From positions 1 to 16,238 of the forward strand of contig JAPXLT010000085.1 of the NCBI GenBank assembly GCA_033809415.1: a stretch of 16,238 bases of DNA, read 5' to 3'. Numbering within the stretch: position 1 is the stretch's first letter; every line of letters starts with the position of its first letter. Shown one piece after another: positions 1 through 6,712 of this stretch. Both the position numbers and the translations under genes were made by a program. This DNA is from JAQVUB01 sp033809415 (GTDB taxonomy: Bacteria; Verrucomicrobiota; Lentisphaeria; Oligosphaerales; Oligosphaeraceae). Below the pieces are notes generated by a model. The model had not been told where the DNA came from and ran no database searches. It worked only from the letters and a program-made list of their open reading frames with translations.

Positions 1-25
1 GCCAAGGACGCCAAGAACGCCAAGG
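1..25 (+). repeat. Tandem 9-mer ACGCCAAGR (partial array at window edge)
   Basis: Three successive GCCAAG-based units spaced 9 bp apart are visible, with the left one cut by the window edge. The array is too short and too edge-truncated to judge its full length. Confidence 0.6.
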
Positions 26-196
26 GGACGTTTTAGTGTCTTCCATACTTCCTCCCCGCTGATCCTCGCGCGCGCGATAAGGGTGGTTCGCCCCCTGGTT
101 GGGTGGGGCTTGGAGGCTGTCTGAACCACGGCGAAAAAATAGTGCCGCAAAAGCGATTTTGCAAGCAGAATCATAAGGAGTCATACAGAAACATAG

Positions 197-232
197 AAAA
201 TCCTACAAAATCCTACAATTCCTAATCCTGGG
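197..232 (+). repeat. Degenerate AATCCTAC repeat
   Basis: AATCCTAC occurs twice, 10 bp apart, followed by the related ATTCCTAATCCTGG. It belongs to the general class of short intergenic repeats seen across this window. Confidence 0.45.
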
Positions 233-307
233 AATCTTTGCCCATCTTCGTAATCTGCGGATGAAAATGAATGAAAACGCCCTGGGTTGCGTAATACTCC
301 ATAAAAA

Positions 308-1342
308 TCAGTGTATTTTCAGGAATGTAAAATCCATCACATCGGCATATGAGCCGTCACGTTTGGCCATATATCCAGGTAATATGCCATGGCGTACTGC
401 GCCGGAACGTTCAGCAACGGAAATCCTGTCGGCATCGTTTACCTCACACAAGAAATGAGCACTGACATGAAACTTGTTATGAAATGCTTCTGCCGTTTGT
501 TTCAATAGTTCGTCTGCGTTATCCAAGTATGCGGGATGGCAGACAAAGTTAAAGAAAGGCGTGCAGTTTGTTATAAGGGCATACGCATAGGCGACAATAG
601 TACCTTGTTTGTTTTCTGCGACAAACACAACTCCGCGGTCATTTACCACTTCCTGATAAATTAGCCGGAATTCTGCAAACCACGTGGCATATCCGCAAAA
701 ATTATGACAATCCTTCTTCCGTATCGCATCCTGAAAAAGCAGGAATTTGTCAATATCGTATTGATCGCTGCGTACACCAGGACGGATTTTCGTGATCTCC
801 TTTCCAATAAATGCCATGGCGGATTCTGTATTGAAGTCAGAATTTTTGCAGTAGCACATAATCCCTGTTTTGGCACCGTCCGTGGTTTCAAAGCCAAACT
901 TTCTGTAACAATCGGCGGCATATTCCTTTCCGGTAATGCAACACAGCATCTTCATGTCGCTGCATTTTTCAGCTTCGATAGCATAGACCTTCATCAGTTC
1001 AGTCAGTATGCCGCGCCTTCGATAATTCGGTTCTGTCGCAATGTTTCCAAAATTGCCACGGCCAGTTTTAGGAGCATAAGCAAACCAAAGACGCCCCGCG
1101 CATACCCCATCAACTTCAGCGATAAGCCAGTGATCCTTGATCTCCGGATATTCCACACCTGAGGTGGTAGATGCAATGTAGTTTACCCAGCCGCCAGCAA
1201 AATAGTTTTCCTTGGAACCCAGCAACATAAACGATGACACGATGTAGTCCCGGTAACGTGCCGGCATCTCTTCAGGGGCAGACCAATGCCAAATATGCAT
1301 CGTCTCGCCAGTGGATAGACGTGTGTCTGCAACCAAGTCCAT
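308..1342 (-). CDS. GNAT-family N-acetyltransferase, two-part protein
   Basis: This is a predicted cytoplasmic acetyl-CoA-dependent N-acyltransferase of unknown substrate. The N-terminal GNAT domain covers about residues 70-165. The acetyl-CoA-binding motif A is visible at about 98-123 (NIATEPNYRRRGILTELM), with the R-R-R-G-I pyrophosphate loop, and the closing CYRKFGF segment is at 145-151. Residues about 180-344 form a second half whose pattern (ENKQGTIVAYAYA, then HPAYLDNADELL and a SVAERSGA turn) resembles a degenerate second GNAT fold. Tandem-GNAT proteins of 300-350 residues are known. The start is supported by an AGAGAGGA ribosome-binding site 5-6 bases upstream; the next Met, residue 15, lacks one. 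No signal peptide or membrane segment is present. It is a single gene, about 640 bp from its nearest neighbour upstream. The substrate cannot be predicted. Confidence 0.85.
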   Translation of the reverse strand: MDLVADTRLSTGETMHIWHWSAPEEMPARYRDYIVSSFMLLGSKENYFAGGWVNYIASTTSGVEYPEIKDHWLIAEVDGVCAGRLWFAYAPKTGRGNFGNIATEPNYRRRGILTELMKVYAIEAEKCSDMKMLCCITGKEYAADCYRKFGFETTDGAKTGIMCYCKNSDFNTESAMAFIGKEITKIRPGVRSDQYDIDKFLLFQDAIRKKDCHNFCGYATWFAEFRLIYQEVVNDRGVVFVAENKQGTIVAYAYALITNCTPFFNFVCHPAYLDNADELLKQTAEAFHNKFHVSAHFLCEVNDADRISVAERSGAVRHGILPGYMAKRDGSYADVMDFTFLKIH

Positions 1343-1386
1343 CGTAAGTCCTCTCTGTTGAATCTCATCGCCGCGAGAGTCACCCG

Positions 1387-1421
1387 TTTTTGTCCACGGA
1401 AAGCACGGAAAGCGCGGAAAA
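1387..1421 (+). repeat. 35-nt dispersed repeat, copy 1 (CACGGAAAG type)
   Basis: The sequence is identical over 35 nt to 16132-16166 and in the same orientation. It contains the internal 9-base repeat ACGGAAAGC, then ACGGAAAGC, then GCGGAAAA, following TTTTTGTCC. Both copies lie in non-coding DNA. Confidence 0.9.
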
Positions 1422-1460
1422 TTTGTTGGGTTGTTGCTTTGAGTGACGGGATTGCATGCG
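1418..1460 (+). repeat. Dispersed TTGTTG..TTTGA..ACGG element, copy 1
   Basis: This diverged copy directly follows the 35-nt repeat, just as the copy at 16163 follows its partner. Shared blocks are AAAA-TTT, a GGG-TGTTG core, TTTGA and ACGG. It is the most diverged of four members and carries a small insertion (GTGA) before the ACGG block. Confidence 0.5.
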
Positions 1461-1517
1461 GTTTAAAAAGTAGCGCAACCGTCCCGGTTGTGATGTTCAG
1501 GGAACAGGTTAGCTGGA

Positions 1518-1603
1518 TCAGACAGGGCGGATCGGTCTGAGGCCGGCATAACGCTTTGCGCCGTAGGTGCTTCACCATGCTTAACCAGATTTCTGGGGTG
1601 AGG
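1518..1603 (+). repeat. Structured inverted repeat, arm A
   Basis: This arm is nearly identical to the reverse complement of 3015-3092. The central 42 nt (1545-1586) differ at one position only. It can fold into several hairpins: TCAGAC (1518-1523) with GTCTGA (1535-1540), GCGCC (1558-1562) with GGTGC (1566-1570), and a CCAGA/TCTGG stem near 1585-1597. The two arms flank the P1 peptidase gene. Confidence 0.8.
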
Positions 1604-1984
1604 CTCCCGTCCAAAGACAGTGCCTTGTAAAGGCACCACAATCAGACGGGAAAGTCTAATATGCCAATGACTTGGAAAGTAGTACTGAAGACACCATGTT
1701 TATCAATACGGTGAACGGAATGAGCTTCACAAAACTCTGAAAACAAAGGAATTAGGATTAAAAATCAGTTTTGACTGTTTTTTTAGCTTTAAAGCTTCAT
1801 GAAACTTGATAGCATCAAAAGGTTGGTTGCTCATTGTTGATAAACCAGTATTAAATGTGGGTTTCACTTAAATTAGCCCGTTTTCAAGGAAAGTCAATAA
1901 AGAAATTGCTGGTGCCAAAAAAACAAAATTACCTTTTTGATAAGCTGGTTGACAGTTTTTTTTACAACGACTAAAGGACACGGT

Positions 1985-2968
1985 CTAGAGATCGCGGAGG
2001 GCTTTGTAGCCTCCGACTGACTTTGCTTTCAATATGCCTCGATTTATCGCCTTGCCAACCGCCTTGCAGGCAATAATTCCCACGGCGCCGGGGTCGGCAT
2101 TGGCTTCGCCTGTGGACATTACGAAAATCGTATCGCCGTCGTTGGGAGTGTGTGCCGGAAAAATCGTTCGAGCTATGCCGTTTTGAGCGATTTGGGCGAC
2201 CTTTTTCGCTTGTGCTTTGGTAAGTGCGGCATTTGTTATAACGCAGCCTATTGTCGTGTTTGCAGGAATATTGGTGTCTCCGGAAAAGGCATTTACGCTG
2301 CCTGAAGCCATCGAGACGATAGCTTCTTCCGTGGAAATCAGCGTCTTTCCATCCTCCGATAAAAGTCCCGCCAGAGGCTTTGCATCATCATAGTCCCTTA
2401 TATCTCCGAGGGCGTTTACTGCGACAATAGCAAACACTTTTATATCTCCGGTCTTTATGCCGTAAACTCCAAGTCCTCCCTTCATTGCGCGGGACGCTCC
2501 AAATAGTTTTCCGACCGTTGCGCCGCATCCTGCCCCGACATTCCCTTCTTCTAAGCCCTCGTTGGCAAAAGCAGCTTTGCAAGCGGCATAGCCCATCGTC
2601 GCGTCCGGGCGAATTTTTGCGTTTCCGCAAGTAAGGTCGAAGAGAGAGGCACCGCAGACTATGGGTACGACCCCAACACCGACATCGAAGCCTATGCCCT
2701 TTTCTTCCAAAAAACGCATTACTCCACCTGCCGCATCGAGTCCGTAGGCGCTTCCCCCGGAGAGGATCACCGCATGAACCTTTTCGACCATGTTTACCGG
2801 CTCGAGCAGATCGGTTTCTCGCGTAGCAGGAGCGCCCCCTCTCACGTCTACGCCGCAAGTTGCTCCTTGTGGGCACAGTATTACGGTGCAACCCGTAAGA
2901 GCCGCTTCGTTCTGAGCATTTCCAATAAAGACTTCCTCGAAATAAGCTTCTGCTATGTTGTTACTCAT
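1985..2968 (-). CDS. P1-family peptidase (DmpA/BapA-like N-terminal nucleophile aminopeptidase)
   Basis: This is a predicted self-cleaving Ntn-type aminopeptidase related to DmpA (L-aminopeptidase/D-esterase) and beta-peptidyl aminopeptidases. In this family, cleavage before an internal Ser/Thr frees the catalytic N-terminus. Here the cleavage site is probably Asn237-Thr238 in IPANTTIGCVITNA. Other family features are the GGSAYGLDAAGGV segment (71-83), GYAACKAA (126-133), GNVGAGCGATVGK (142-154) and the C-terminal FPAHTPNDGDTIF (270-282). At 327 residues it is a normal length for the P1 family and looks intact. There is no signal peptide, so it probably acts in the cytoplasm on small peptides or amide-like compounds. 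A GGAGGT ribosome-binding site precedes the ATG with short spacing (3-4 bases). The gene stands alone between two repeat-rich gaps and is framed by the inverted repeat arms. The natural substrate is unknown. Confidence 0.92.
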   Translation of the reverse strand: MSNNIAEAYFEEVFIGNAQNEAALTGCTVILCPQGATCGVDVRGGAPATRETDLLEPVNMVEKVHAVILSGGSAYGLDAAGGVMRFLEEKGIGFDVGVGVVPIVCGASLFDLTCGNAKIRPDATMGYAACKAAFANEGLEEGNVGAGCGATVGKLFGASRAMKGGLGVYGIKTGDIKVFAIVAVNALGDIRDYDDAKPLAGLLSEDGKTLISTEEAIVSMASGSVNAFSGDTNIPANTTIGCVITNAALTKAQAKKVAQIAQNGIARTIFPAHTPNDGDTIFVMSTGEANADPGAVGIIACKAVGKAINRGILKAKSVGGYKALRDL

Positions 2969-3014
2969 ATGACCTCCGTAGGATGAAAATTTCGGTGGTA
3001 AAAACTAACCCAAA

Positions 3015-3092
3015 CCTCACCCCAGGCTGGGGTTAAGCATGGTGAAGCGCCTACGGCGCAAAGCGTTATGCCAATCCGCCGATCTGTCAGAT
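3015..3092 (-). repeat. Structured inverted repeat, arm B
   Basis: This is the reverse-complement partner of 1518-1603. Visible stems are CCCCAG-G-CTGGGG at 3020-3032, GCGCC (3047-3051) with GGCGC (3055-3059), and the palindrome ATCTGTCAGAT at 3082-3092. The difference between the arms inside the GCGCC stem keeps pairing through a G-U wobble. Confidence 0.8.
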
Positions 3093-3124
3093 AAAACAAC
3101 CAATTAGACTGCAAATTCGCGTGC

Positions 3125-3161
3125 CATTCCTTCCGTCAAAGCAGCAACTCTATAAAATTTT
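3125..3161 (-). repeat. Dispersed TTTATAG..TTTGACGG element, copy 2
   Basis: Read on the minus strand, this stretch gives ATTTTATAGAGTTGCTGC followed by TTTGACGGAAGG. It matches 16021-16054 closely and 16163-16192 more loosely. Confidence 0.6.
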
Positions 3162-3203
3162 CGTACTATTGCCCAACTTCTTCTTTTTTCAGAAAGATTT
3201 TTT

Positions 3204-3307
3204 ATGGACGATGGACAGGGACAAGAATGGACACGATGGACTGAATGGACAAGGATGGACTGCTGAATGGACAATGGACAATGGACAATGGACAATGGAC
3301 GATGGAC
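3204..3307 (+). repeat. Heptamer tandem array (AATGGAC)
   Basis: Five perfect head-to-tail copies of AATGGAC run from 3266 to 3300, followed by GATGGAC (3301-3307). Degenerate ATGGAC or GGAC units with irregular spacing extend left to 3204. The region is non-coding. Confidence 0.9.
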
Positions 3308-3363
3308 AGAGATTATGTACCTTTCAGGGCTAATCCCAACATCGCCGATCCGTCCGATTTGTT

Positions 3364-3429
3364 GTCCGTGTCCCGTCCGTGTCCCGTCCGTGTAAAGTCC
3401 GTGTAAAGTCCGTGTAAAGTCCGTGTGGG
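3364..3429 (+). repeat. Six-copy 11-bp tandem array GTCCGTGT-NNN
   Basis: Six contiguous 11-base units each start with the invariant GTCCGTGT and end in a homotrinucleotide: CCC, CCC, AAA, AAA, AAA, GGG. The period is close to one turn of B-DNA, so every unit would lie on the same helix face. It lies in the gap between the sialidase-like gene and the P1 peptidase gene. Confidence 0.92.
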
Positions 3430-3561
3430 TTGCGGGCGATCAGTCCGCGCCAAGTCTTTTCGTGTGGTTCGTTGTTAAAAAATCCTTTTTGGACGCGGTC
3501 TATTTACTGACATTGCGGGTTCCTTGGTTGTTTTTGCCCATAGTTGGCATTTTTCCATGCC

Positions 3562-4719
3562 TTATATCCAACTTCTGAAATTCTTGAATCTGAAAAAGCC
3601 AATGCGGTTGGAATCGTGATAATTATGCGCACCGCGATAGCCCATGCGGGACAGAAGGAGGATGTCATCACCGTCAAATAACCATGAATTGTATTGGAAA
3701 CCGGTCAGCCTGACGGACATGCTTGGAGACAGGCCCGTATCATCCGTAATTACATCCTTGACTTCACGCCAGTGGCGCAAATCATCCGAGACGCACATGG
3801 TCAGTATGTTACGGTTTGAGATGTCGTCTGCTGTCAGGTGACGCTGCGGATTCGAGAAGGTGATGTACAAACCTGTGCGTGGGTCCTGCATGATCAGGAA
3901 TCTGGATGGTGATGAGGGAAAATCAATGATTCCTGTCCGGCAGTCAAACTCCAATTTGCTTCCATCGTCGCTCAAAGTCATATAGGCGGCCTTGTTGAGG
4001 CTGTATGAGTGTATCCGTGATATGTCAACCATTTTCCCGTCTGGGGCTTTGACTATTGTGCCTTCGAGCCAGCCGCTGCCGGGTTTGAAAGTCTCAGGGG
4101 CGATGTCAGACAAGCGTTTGTCAAATGGAACTGGATTGGAATGTGTCCAGCTTCTTGGGTCCAGAAGGTCATCCTCCAGGGAAGCGGACATTACATATGC
4201 AGAGAAGAAATCGGGGCACCAGGAGATGGGGCAGGCGTCTGTTTGCAGATTCTCGTAATGGTAGGTGAATTTATCATATGCCTTGTACAGGCGCCCGTTG
4301 AAGATGCCTCCCATCCCTGATGTCTCAAGCCTGAATTCCGGCTTTTCCTGGTTTTTGGGGCCGTCAAGCAGAATGCCGCAACCACGTTTCGGTATAGACC
4401 AGGTGAAGCCGCCGTCAACGCTTTTGCGGATTGCTATGTCGCCATGCTCACGCGTCATTGAAATGAGGTAAACGGCGTCTTTGACTACAAATAGGTTTCC
4501 CCATACTGCATTGATGATATGCGTTATGTTATCCCAGGTCTGCCCGTCGTCTTCTGAACGGTAAATGCTGCTCAGGCCAATATCGCCTTCCAGTGTCTTT
4601 AGCTCACCAAAATAGTCATGGCTGCAAAGCAGGGCACCATCAGGAAGGCGGACAAGGCTTGGACTTCCAAGATAAACTTTGGAACGCTCCGGCTGGTATT
4701 TGACTTCAACGAAATTCAT
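3562..4719 (-). CDS. Sialidase-like (BNR/Asp-box) beta-propeller protein
   Basis: This is a member of the sialidase/neuraminidase superfamily and the last gene of the glycan cluster. Two clear Asp-boxes, SEDDGQTW and SVDGGFTW, lie at about residues 55-62 and 100-107, with a degenerate third (SDDLRHW) near 311. The N-terminal SPSLVRLPDGALL strand is typical of this superfamily. No secretion signal is visible, so unlike the neighbouring GH20 and SGNH enzymes it should be cytoplasmic. The full GH33 catalytic set (Arg triad, Tyr/Glu pair) cannot be confirmed by eye, so it may act on another sugar or not be a sialidase. The ATG at 4719 is preferred because AGAGG lies 5 bases upstream; a GTG at 4725 would overlap that ribosome-binding site. 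Length is 385 residues. It follows the IclR gene after 95 bp and probably shares its transcript. Confidence 0.82.
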   Translation of the reverse strand: MNFVEVKYQPERSKVYLGSPSLVRLPDGALLCSHDYFGELKTLEGDIGLSSIYRSEDDGQTWDNITHIINAVWGNLFVVKDAVYLISMTREHGDIAIRKSVDGGFTWSIPKRGCGILLDGPKNQEKPEFRLETSGMGGIFNGRLYKAYDKFTYHYENLQTDACPISWCPDFFSAYVMSASLEDDLLDPRSWTHSNPVPFDKRLSDIAPETFKPGSGWLEGTIVKAPDGKMVDISRIHSYSLNKAAYMTLSDDGSKLEFDCRTGIIDFPSSPSRFLIMQDPRTGLYITFSNPQRHLTADDISNRNILTMCVSDDLRHWREVKDVITDDTGLSPSMSVRLTGFQYNSWLFDGDDILLLSRMGYRGAHNYHDSNRIGFFRFKNFRSWI

Positions 4720-4736
4720 CTGCACCTCTTTTATAG

Positions 4737-4778
4737 TTATCTCTTGACTTTTTTGAACAGCTCCTCAATCAACATCAT
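4737..4778 (-). other. Possible 13-codon mini-ORF between IclR and sialidase-like genes
   Basis: The reading frame gives MMLIEELFKKVKR and stops at 4737, directly before the ribosome-binding site of the sialidase-like gene. It is in the same frame as the IclR gene: past the IclR stop, 24-25 sense codons follow before this stop. An AGGA lies 6 bases before the second ATG. It could be a leader peptide giving translational coupling, the remnant of a lost C-terminus, or chance. Confidence 0.25.
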
Positions 4779-4814
4779 GTATCCTGCCGTCAGGGTGCCA
4801 CTCCTTATTCCATC

Positions 4815-5597
4815 TTACCAAAAAGGCAATTGCATAAAATCTTGCGAAGAATATCCTTTTTTTGCAATCCAGGCAGATATTTTATCTTTTATCCCATATA
4901 GTTCCAAGAGGATGTTTTCACCTTTGTCTTGAGGCAATCGTACAAGCGGCACGGAAAGTCCCAGGGCTGCGCAGATTGCATTTTTCTTATCATAGATCGG
5001 CAATGCCCAGCTTTTAATGCCAAGCGTTTCATTGACGGATAGATTCTGCCCTGCATCTCTGATGGCATCCAGTTTTTTTTCATATCCGTCACTGTCCTGA
5101 TGTCCCTGCAAATCTAGTTCAGACAATGGTCGGTGCTTGAATAGGAGCTGCCTGGTTTGATGTGGCAATCCAGCGCACAGCACCTCCCCGGACACACTGG
5201 TGTATAAGGACAATCTAGCATACAGCCTGTTGTTGTTAACCATCAGTGTGTGTTGATATTCCGCTTCAGACATAATCACCACTGTGTTGTATCGCAACGT
5301 ACTGATGACCGCTGATTCCTGGATTCGCTCGGAAAGCTCCCGCAGCGTCTGATTCAGATAAGAAATCAATACAGGGTCCCATTGTGGGATGTTGCCAAGC
5401 TCGCGGAAATAATCCGTGACACAATAGTTGCCCCACCCACATTTTTGCACCCATCCCACCTTGATCAGGGATTTCAAGATATTGCACAATGTACCATGAT
5501 TCAGAGAGGTCGCTTCCGCAAGTTTTTCCAGGGGAAAAGTCCCTCCCGAAGACAGTTTCTCCATAATATCTGCAACTCGACCTATGACTTGAATCAT
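4815..5597 (-). CDS. IclR-family transcriptional regulator
   Basis: This is a predicted DNA-binding regulator of the surrounding glycan genes. The N-terminal winged helix-turn-helix occupies about residues 1-65; LEKLAEATSLNHGTLCNILKSL (24-45) is the helix-turn-helix, and the wing follows. The remaining residues, about 80-240, match an IclR effector-binding domain, with the YTSVSGEVLCAGLP segment (132-145) and GIKSWALPIYDKKNAICAALGLSVP (193-217) near the ligand pocket. Length (260 residues) is normal. IclR proteins bind small organic acids or sugar derivatives and may repress or activate. Here the ligand is unknown. An AGGA ribosome-binding site sits about 10 bases before the ATG. A near-consensus promoter lies in the 71-bp gap upstream, so the regulator may be expressed independently of the genes before it. 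Few autoregulatory clues are visible beyond a weak inverted repeat over the -10 element. Confidence 0.88.
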   Translation of the reverse strand: MIQVIGRVADIMEKLSSGGTFPLEKLAEATSLNHGTLCNILKSLIKVGWVQKCGWGNYCVTDYFRELGNIPQWDPVLISYLNQTLRELSERIQESAVISTLRYNTVVIMSEAEYQHTLMVNNNRLYARLSLYTSVSGEVLCAGLPHQTRQLLFKHRPLSELDLQGHQDSDGYEKKLDAIRDAGQNLSVNETLGIKSWALPIYDKKNAICAALGLSVPLVRLPQDKGENILLELYGIKDKISAWIAKKGYSSQDFMQLPFW

Positions 5598-5629
5598 GTT
5601 CAGATTTTCCTGTAACGCTGAATTCTTCT

Positions 5630-5658
5630 ATTATGAATCCATTGACTTTGTTTGCCAA
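5630..5658 (-). promoter_or_regulatory. Predicted sigma70-type promoter for the IclR gene
   Basis: On the minus strand, TTGGCA (5653-5658) is followed after 17 bases by CATAAT (5630-5635). Each hexamer matches five of six consensus positions. Transcription would start near 5623, about 25 bases before the ATG. The sequence GGATTCATAATAGAAGAATTC-like around the -10 forms an imperfect inverted repeat that could be an autoregulatory site; that part is speculative. Confidence 0.6.
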
Positions 5659-5668
5659 AGAACCAGAC

Positions 5669-6625
5669 TCATCGCGTTAATGTATGTGTTCTACAAAAAA
5701 TTACTTCCTCCGATGCGATGATTTTTTCCCTGTTCCGAGAATTGTAGCAGAGTTCATCAACTTTTCGGCATCGAGCATGGGCATCCCTGAGAAATTTTCG
5801 TTGAAACTCATCAGAGGGTGGATAACCATTCAAGCCACATAGTGTCGCGTTGCCGATATTTTGAAGCATCACAGAACGAGTAGTGATTTCAAAATTGAGG
5901 GGGCCGGAATAAGCTGATGTGCCAATGATATTGGCCAGTTCGTCCCAATTTACAGTCCCCGTGAAGGGGGGTTGATGGAGGTCGTCGCAACCATTGTTGT
6001 CATTCAAATGAAGCGCATAGAGCCGACTTTTGTTTTTTTCCAGCATGGCCATTTGAGAATGCTTAATGTTCCCATGTCCGGAATCATAACAGAATCCAAC
6101 GACATTTTCAGGATAACGATTTACGGCTTGCTCCAAAAGCTCCCAAGTGTCATTGGGCATGTTCTCCAAGGCCAGTCGTACACCGTCTCTTTCTAATTCA
6201 GGAACCAGTTCATCTAACGAACGGATGACTTGCTGGAACTCTGCGCGCTGCAATGCATTCTCTTTCTCCGTGAATGTGTCGCTCAGATGCGGGATGTGCA
6301 TGATGAGATGCCCCTGTCCCTCCAGTTCGCTAAAGAATCTGATGCGATTCCGGACAAGCTCAACCCCTGCTTGACGCTGCGCTTCATCCAAAGACCACCA
6401 TCGTTTCTTCTGTCCAAAACTTCCATGTACATCTAAGAGCTGGAGCTGATATTCTGAAAGCATAGACCGAATTGCATTGGTTTCGTCTTGTTCATAGAAG
6501 AAATCGTCAGTGAAATGATGTGACCACTGCAAATGAGTGAAGCCGGCGTCGGCAATGTTTCTCAAATACGGTTCGGGGTCTCCTACGCATGTGTGGTAAT
6601 CAGTCGTTATCGAAAGTTGTGGCAT
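5669..6625 (-). CDS. Sugar phosphate isomerase/epimerase-like TIM-barrel protein
   Basis: This is a member of the xylose-isomerase-like TIM-barrel superfamily (AP_endonuc_2 type), which includes sugar isomerases, epimerases and dehydratases such as IolE. Metal-ligand positions typical of the superfamily are visible: Glu154 in RLALENMP, Asp181 and His184 in CYDSGHGN, His206 in LHLNDNNG, and Glu246 in NFEIT. The early strand LQLLDVHG (61-68) also fits. Length (318 residues) is slightly long; the final 25 residues extend past the barrel. No signal peptide is present, so it probably acts in the cytoplasm on a sugar released by the exported enzymes. The start lacks a clear ribosome-binding site (only AAAG nearby), but no better in-frame start exists. 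It follows the SGNH gene by 87 bp. Substrate and exact reaction cannot be read from sequence. Confidence 0.82.
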   Translation of the reverse strand: MPQLSITTDYHTCVGDPEPYLRNIADAGFTHLQWSHHFTDDFFYEQDETNAIRSMLSEYQLQLLDVHGSFGQKKRWWSLDEAQRQAGVELVRNRIRFFSELEGQGHLIMHIPHLSDTFTEKENALQRAEFQQVIRSLDELVPELERDGVRLALENMPNDTWELLEQAVNRYPENVVGFCYDSGHGNIKHSQMAMLEKNKSRLYALHLNDNNGCDDLHQPPFTGTVNWDELANIIGTSAYSGPLNFEITTRSVMLQNIGNATLCGLNGYPPSDEFQRKFLRDAHARCRKVDELCYNSRNREKIIASEEVIFCRTHTLTR

Positions 6626-6712
6626 GACTTTAGAAAAAAATTGTTATGTTTGTTTCTGCTCAAATGGCATTAAGGGCGAGATGTACTAAAAACGAAGAGA
6701 CGTCAATCGAGC

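Larger units (their letters stand above)
1..307. other. Intergenic region with short repeats, no gene seen
   Basis: No convincing coding region lies here. Bases 1-25 carry the end of a 9-base tandem motif (ACGCCAAGG or ACGCCAAGA), probably continuing beyond the window edge. Bases 67-76 are an alternating CG run. Bases 197-232 contain a degenerate repeat built on AATCCTAC/AATCCTGG. Such low-complexity repeats recur in every long gap of this window. The acetyltransferase gene ends at 308 on the minus strand, so this is its 3' flank. I see no strong stem followed by a T-run that would serve as its terminator. Confidence 0.6.
1343..1984. other. Intergenic region carrying several dispersed repeats
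   Basis: This roughly 640 bp gap holds three repeat features, listed separately: a 35-nt sequence duplicated near the other end of the window, a member of a TTTGACGG-containing family, and one arm of an inverted structured repeat. The remaining part, 1640-1984, is AT-rich. I see no gene in it and no clear terminator for the P1 peptidase gene ending at 1985. Confidence 0.6.
2969..3561. other. Repeat-rich intergenic region, no gene seen
   Basis: This roughly 590 bp gap separates the sialidase-like gene from the P1 peptidase gene. It contains, from left to right, the second arm of the structured inverted repeat, a TTTGACGG-family element, a heptamer array based on AATGGAC and an 11-mer array based on GTCCGTGT. 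No convincing gene lies on either strand. A 5-bp hairpin directly after the sialidase-like stop lacks a T-run. Confidence 0.65.

Noticed and set aside
704..1162. Plus-strand ORF opposite the acetyltransferase
   Set aside because: It is antisense to a frame with clear GNAT motifs and shows no domain of its own.
1183..1641. Minus-strand ORF upstream of and overlapping the acetyltransferase gene
   Set aside because: It runs through the intergenic repeats and overlaps the start of the supported gene in another frame; the residues look repeat-derived.
1760..1791. CAGT-TTTG-ACTG hairpin with T-run as a plus-strand terminator
   Set aside because: The stem is 4 bp with a mismatch outside it, and there is no plus-strand gene upstream to terminate.
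1785..1796. 12-nt palindrome AGCTTTAAAGCT as an operator
   Set aside because: It is a single AT-rich copy, far from any supported start and without a partner site.
1545..3072. Composite transposon or insertion sequence bounded by the inverted repeats
   Set aside because: No transposase, no visible target-site duplication, and the enclosed gene is an ordinary intact peptidase; dispersed intergenic repeats are a simpler explanation.
3104..3333. Short ORFs on both strands in the heptamer array
   Set aside because: They exist because a 7-bp tandem repeat happens to lack stops; the translated sequence is only repeat-encoded.
3364..3429. Possible CRISPR-like array
   Set aside because: Units are 11 bp and contiguous with no spacers, and no cas genes are present.
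3546..3561. Hairpin GGCAT-loop-ATGCC directly after the sialidase-like stop as a terminator
   Set aside because: The stem is only 5 bp and is not followed by a T-run on the minus strand.
4720..4725. GTG at 4725 as the start of the sialidase-like gene
   Set aside because: It would overlap the AGAGG ribosome-binding site that correctly serves the ATG at 4719.
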